DNA from: Bacteroidaceae bacterium
GTDB lineage: Bacteria > Bacteroidota > Bacteroidia > Bacteroidales > Bacteroidaceae
Direction: 5' to 3'
Assembly: GCA_016302435.1 (NCBI GenBank)
Contig: JAEDNQ010000110.1
Span: forward strand, 1-7,546
DNA length: 7,546 nt
Part shown: one piece after another, positions 4,588 to 7,546 of the stretch
Numbering within the stretch: the first letter of the stretch is position 1
Layout of the letters: each line of letters opens with the position of its first letter
Program-made: the position numbers and the translations under genes
Notes under the pieces: model-generated
Seen by the model: only the letters and a program-made list of their open reading frames with translations
Told to the model about the DNA's origin: nothing
Database searches by the model: none

Positions 4588-6828
4588 ATGGATACCACAA
4601 TGACAAAAGCAGAAATCGAAGACAAGATGGTTGAGGATGAGTTCCAGACCCTCGTCGATGCCTACTTGGCATCAAAACACAGAAAGAAGGTCGATGTCAT
4701 CACCAAGGCTTTCAACTTCGCCAAGCATGCCCACAAGGGAGTACGCCGTCTCTCTGGCGAACCTTACATTATGCACCCTATAGCAGTGGCAAAAATAGTA
4801 TGCATCGAGATAGGACTCGGTTCCACATCTATATGCGCCGCCCTGCTTCATGATGTGGTGGAAGACACCGAATATACTGTGGAGGACATGGAGAATATGT
4901 TTGGTCCCAAGGTAGCACAAATTGTCGACGGCCTGACAAAGATTTCAGGCGGTATCTTTGGCGACCATGCCTCAGCACAGGCTGAGAACTTCAAGAAGCT
5001 CCTTCTCACCATGAGCGATGACATTCGCGTCATCCTCATCAAGATAGCTGACCGCTTGCACAATATGCGCACCCTCGGCAGTCAGGCTGTCAACAAGCAG
5101 TACAAAATAGCAGGAGAGACACTCTATATCTATGCTCCTCTGGCCAATCGCCTTGGTCTCAACTCCATAAAGACCGAACTTGAAGACCTCAGCTTTAAGT
5201 TTGAGCATCCCGACCAGTACGAGGATATTTCACACAAACTGCAAATGTCTCAGTCAGAGCGCGACTCCGCCTTCGACACCTTTGCCGCCCCTATCCGCAC
5301 AGCCCTCGACCAGTTGGGGCTCACCTACGAGATAAAGCAACGAGTCAAGTCGCCCTATTCCATCTGGCGCAAGATGCAGACCAAGCATATCCCCTTTGAG
5401 GAAATCTACGATATACTCGCTGTGCGCATCATCTTCGACCCCGTCAGCCCAGAGACAGAACTCAACGACTGCTTCAACATCTACGTCAAGCTTTGTCAGA
5501 TATACACGTCCCATCCTGACCGCACCCGCGACTGGGTGAGCCACCCCAAGGCCAACGGCTATCAGGCTCTCCATGTCACCCTCATGTCCAAGAAGGGCGA
5601 GTGGATTGAAGTGCAGATACGCTCACACCGCATGGATGACATAGCCGAGAAAGGATTTGCCGCCCACTGGAAGTACAAGGACGGCGAGACGACCGAGACA
5701 GCCTCCGAGATGGAACTCGACAAGTGGCTCGCCACCATCAAGGAGATACTCGATGATCCCCAACCCGATGCCATGGACTTCCTGGACACCATCAAGCTCA
5801 ACCTTTTCGCCTCCGAGATATTCGTCTTCACCCCGAAGGGTGAGATACGCACTATGCCTGCAGGCAGCACTACCCTCGATTTCGCCTTCAGCATTCACAC
5901 CTTTGTAGGCAGCCACTGCATTGGCGCAAAAGTCAATCACAAGCTGGTCCCCATCAACTACAAGCTCAACTCTGGCGACCAGGTAGAGATCTTGACATCA
6001 AAGTCTGTCCGCCCCACCCGAGAGTGGCTCAACATAGCCACAACAGCCAAGGCCACCACAAAGATTCTCTCCATCATACGCAAGGAAGAGCGAGAACTGC
6101 GCAAGAAAGGCGAGACCCTCTTCAATGAGTTTCTGCAGGCTAATGACATTGTCCGTGATACAATAGTGGTAGACAAGATTTGCAACCTCCATGAGTTCTC
6201 CAAACCCGAGTCCCTCTTTGTGGCTCTCGGTGAAGGCAGCGTCGTCCTTGGCAAGGACGACCTCGAGTCACTCAAGGAGAAACATGCAGTCACAGGATGG
6301 AAAAAACTCTTCTTCTTTGGCAAGCGCAACAAGAAGTCCGATGCCGACACCAAACCTGTCATCGATGCAAACTTCGACCGCAAGCAGATATTGGTACTCA
6401 ACGAAGACACAGTACAAAACCGCTACACCCTCTGCGACTGCTGCAAGCCCATTCCTGGCGATACAGTCATGGGATATATCGACAATAGCGGACATATAGC
6501 CATCCATAAGCTACAGTGCCCGATAGCCGTCAAAATCAAGGCCAACCATGGCAACCGCGTCCTTGGGGCCCGATGGGAGATGCACCGCACCCTCCTTTTC
6601 CCCGTCACAATACGAGTCAAGGGATTCGACAAACTTGGCCTCCTCCATAAGATGACGGAGGTAATATCCCAGCTTCACGAGATAAATATCCGCAAGCTCG
6701 AAGTAGAATGCGATGGTGGCATTTTTGACTGTACCATACAGATGTATGTCCACGACACCAAGGAAGTTGACGAGATTCTAGCCAGCCTTCGTGACATACA
6801 AGACGTCAAAGAGACATCTCGCATATAA
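4588..6828 (+). CDS. rel: Bifunctional (p)ppGpp synthetase/hydrolase, RelA/SpoT family
   Basis: This is a full-length 746-residue long RSH enzyme. It makes (p)ppGpp from ATP and GDP/GTP and hydrolyses it in the stringent response. The hydrolase HD domain (about 40-190) keeps its metal ligands: His63 in YIMHP, His88-Asp89 with Glu92-Asp93 in LLHDVVEDT, and Asp155 in KIADRLHNMR. The synthetase domain (about 240-360) has RVKSPYSIWRKM at 252-263, Asp275 in YDILAVRII, KANGYQALH at 321-329 and Glu341 in EVQIRS. A TGS domain (about 411-473) follows, then the helical region, a zinc-finger-like cluster Cys616, Cys618, Cys619, His640 and Cys644, and a C-terminal ACT/RRM domain (about 670-746) that in relatives contacts stalled ribosomes. 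With both catalytic halves intact, I call it bifunctional. ATG 4588 gives the expected N-terminus; Met5 is an alternative. It is last in the operon, ending before a strong hairpin. Confidence 0.96.
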   Translation: MDTTMTKAEIEDKMVEDEFQTLVDAYLASKHRKKVDVITKAFNFAKHAHKGVRRLSGEPYIMHPIAVAKIVCIEIGLGSTSICAALLHDVVEDTEYTVEDMENMFGPKVAQIVDGLTKISGGIFGDHASAQAENFKKLLLTMSDDIRVILIKIADRLHNMRTLGSQAVNKQYKIAGETLYIYAPLANRLGLNSIKTELEDLSFKFEHPDQYEDISHKLQMSQSERDSAFDTFAAPIRTALDQLGLTYEIKQRVKSPYSIWRKMQTKHIPFEEIYDILAVRIIFDPVSPETELNDCFNIYVKLCQIYTSHPDRTRDWVSHPKANGYQALHVTLMSKKGEWIEVQIRSHRMDDIAEKGFAAHWKYKDGETTETASEMELDKWLATIKEILDDPQPDAMDFLDTIKLNLFASEIFVFTPKGEIRTMPAGSTTLDFAFSIHTFVGSHCIGAKVNHKLVPINYKLNSGDQVEILTSKSVRPTREWLNIATTAKATTKILSIIRKEERELRKKGETLFNEFLQANDIVRDTIVVDKICNLHEFSKPESLFVALGEGSVVLGKDDLESLKEKHAVTGWKKLFFFGKRNKKSDADTKPVIDANFDRKQILVLNEDTVQNRYTLCDCCKPIPGDTVMGYIDNSGHIAIHKLQCPIAVKIKANHGNRVLGARWEMHRTLLFPVTIRVKGFDKLGLLHKMTEVISQLHEINIRKLEVECDGGIFDCTIQMYVHDTKEVDEILASLRDIQDVKETSRI

Positions 6829-6912
6829 GCTTCATACACACCAAAGAGACGAATGGTGAGTCCGAATTAGGCAATTAATGATATATTTTAAAATCCTGCT
6901 ATTCTCAAAGAG

Positions 6913-6951
6913 GCAAGGGCATGACAACCAAACAAGAAGTCATGCCCTTGC
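6913..6951. terminator. Hairpin terminator between convergent rel and GNAT genes
   Basis: GCAAGGGCATGAC (6913-6925) pairs perfectly with GTCATGCCCTTGC (6939-6951) around a 13-base A-rich loop, and a G-T pair can extend the stem. The T-rich run after it on the plus strand is poor (TGCTTTCTA), and on the minus strand it is CTCTTTGAG. It sits between two genes that point at each other, so it probably stops both transcripts, perhaps with the help of other factors. The rest of 6829-6977 shows only the palindrome ATTTTAAAAT (6885-6894) and a direct CCCTCATT pair (6961-6968, 6972-6979). Confidence 0.75.
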
Positions 6952-6977
6952 TGCTTTCTACCCTCATTGCGCCCTCA

Positions 6978-7511
6978 TTATTCCTGACCCATCAGCGAAA
7001 GTCTCAACACCCTGATGGGTCTGTTGTCTCCGCCAAATAGAGAGTTGTCGAAGACAGTCTCACCTGTAGGTACGAACCCGCATTTCTCCATTACACGGCC
7101 AGAAGCAGGGTTGTCAGTAAAGTGCCCGCTTATGAGAGATTCAATACTGGTAGTCAAGCGAATATGGTCAATCATCAGCCTCAGAGCCTCTGTGCATATC
7201 CCCATGCCCCAATATGGTTTGCCTACCCAATACCCGACAGTAGGTTCACCATCAAGTGCAGGCAAGGAGCATTCGCACGATGGCCCGTACCCCATTGCAC
7301 CTATCGGTTCTCCTGTCTCATTCCATACGATGGCCCAAGTGGTGGAATTATGAAAAACCGTGCGGATGATATCAAGGCTCTCCTCCACCGAATTGTGAGG
7401 AGGCCAACCGGCGCGCGGACCTACATCAGAGTCGCAGGCGTATTTATACAAAGCCTCGGCATCACAGTCTTGCCAAAGGCGAAGAGTTAATCGTGCAGAG
7501 TGCATATCCAT
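6978..7511 (-). CDS. GNAT-family N-acetyltransferase, RimJ/RimL-like
   Basis: This 177-residue cytoplasmic enzyme should transfer acetyl from acetyl-CoA to an amine; the substrate cannot be told from sequence. The start MDMHSARLTLRLWQDCDAEA matches the usual opening 'RLxLRxWxxxDAEAL' of the RimJ/RimL group, and DVGPRAGWPPHNSVEES (29-45) is typical of one of its uncharacterised subfamilies. The acetyl-CoA-binding motif A is GYWVGKPYWGMGICTEAL at 93-110, with the pyrophosphate-binding loop around PYWGMG. The second half of the fold shows DNPASGRVMEKCGF (133-146), where Asn and the EKCGF turn are conserved. Met3 is a possible alternative start. The gene converges on rel and shares a terminator with it, so it is not part of the par-rel operon. 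The 35 bases upstream show no clear TAnnTTTG promoter; it may lie outside the window. Confidence 0.92.
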   Translation of the reverse strand: MDMHSARLTLRLWQDCDAEALYKYACDSDVGPRAGWPPHNSVEESLDIIRTVFHNSTTWAIVWNETGEPIGAMGYGPSCECSLPALDGEPTVGYWVGKPYWGMGICTEALRLMIDHIRLTTSIESLISGHFTDNPASGRVMEKCGFVPTGETVFDNSLFGGDNRPIRVLRLSLMGQE

Positions 7512-7546
7512 AATTCTAAAGGTAATTCAAAGAAGAATTGTAATTA

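Noticed and set aside
5562..6410. Long minus-strand open frames (106-150 codons) inside rel
   Set aside because: They are shadows of a strongly supported Rel coding frame, with no recognisable domain.
6921..7040. 39-codon plus-strand ORF starting in the rel/GNAT hairpin
   Set aside because: Its ATG lies in the stem of the terminator and most of it is antisense to the 3' end of the GNAT gene; it resembles nothing I know.
7015..7490. Plus-strand frames of 112 and 122 codons opposite the GNAT gene
   Set aside because: They are antisense shadows; the minus frame shows clear GNAT motifs along its whole length.

Overview
The window looks like chromosomal housekeeping DNA from a member of the Bacteroidota, most likely order Bacteroidales. 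Evidence: the gene order parA, parB, DUF5683 protein, LysM-bearing MltD-type transglycosylase, long bifunctional Rel is one I know from that group (recall, not searched); a TAnnTTTG-type -7 element lies upstream of parA; ribosome-binding sites are weak or absent; base composition is moderate. I cannot fix the genus. There is no insertion sequence, phage gene, CRISPR array or obvious island.

Layout. Bases 3-77 are a tRNA-Val (anticodon TAC) followed at once by a hairpin terminator. Bases 107-433 have no convincing gene but are highly structured: six near-perfect 18-bp tandem repeats (177-284) with decayed copies to their left, short palindromes, then two direct copies of ATGTTCCACG, which contain a left half of the ParB site parS, the second sitting inside a probable parA promoter. 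From 434 to 6828 five plus-strand genes follow: parA (256 aa), parB (293 aa), a DUF5683 membrane protein (313 aa) overlapping parB by 4 bases, an MltD-like lytic transglycosylase (423 aa) and a full-length Rel (746 aa). Gaps are 146, -4, 84 and 61 bases. A strong hairpin (6913-6951) separates this block from a convergent minus-strand GNAT acetyltransferase (6978-7511).

How the genes fit together. ParA and ParB are the chromosome-partition ATPase and its CTP-dependent DNA clamp. MltD cuts peptidoglycan. The DUF5683 protein is an uncharacterised membrane protein placed between them. Rel makes and degrades (p)ppGpp. The same-strand, close-packed arrangement suggests co-transcription of segregation, wall remodelling and starvation signalling, though the 84- and 61-base gaps leave room for internal promoters.

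The coding genes are ordinary for this group. The least explained part is the 5' region: the 18-bp array, whose minus-strand frame reads as repeated STEAIE with mostly silent differences between copies but has no usual start codon, and the parS-like half-sites embedded in the parA promoter. I did not see a clear new multi-gene system.
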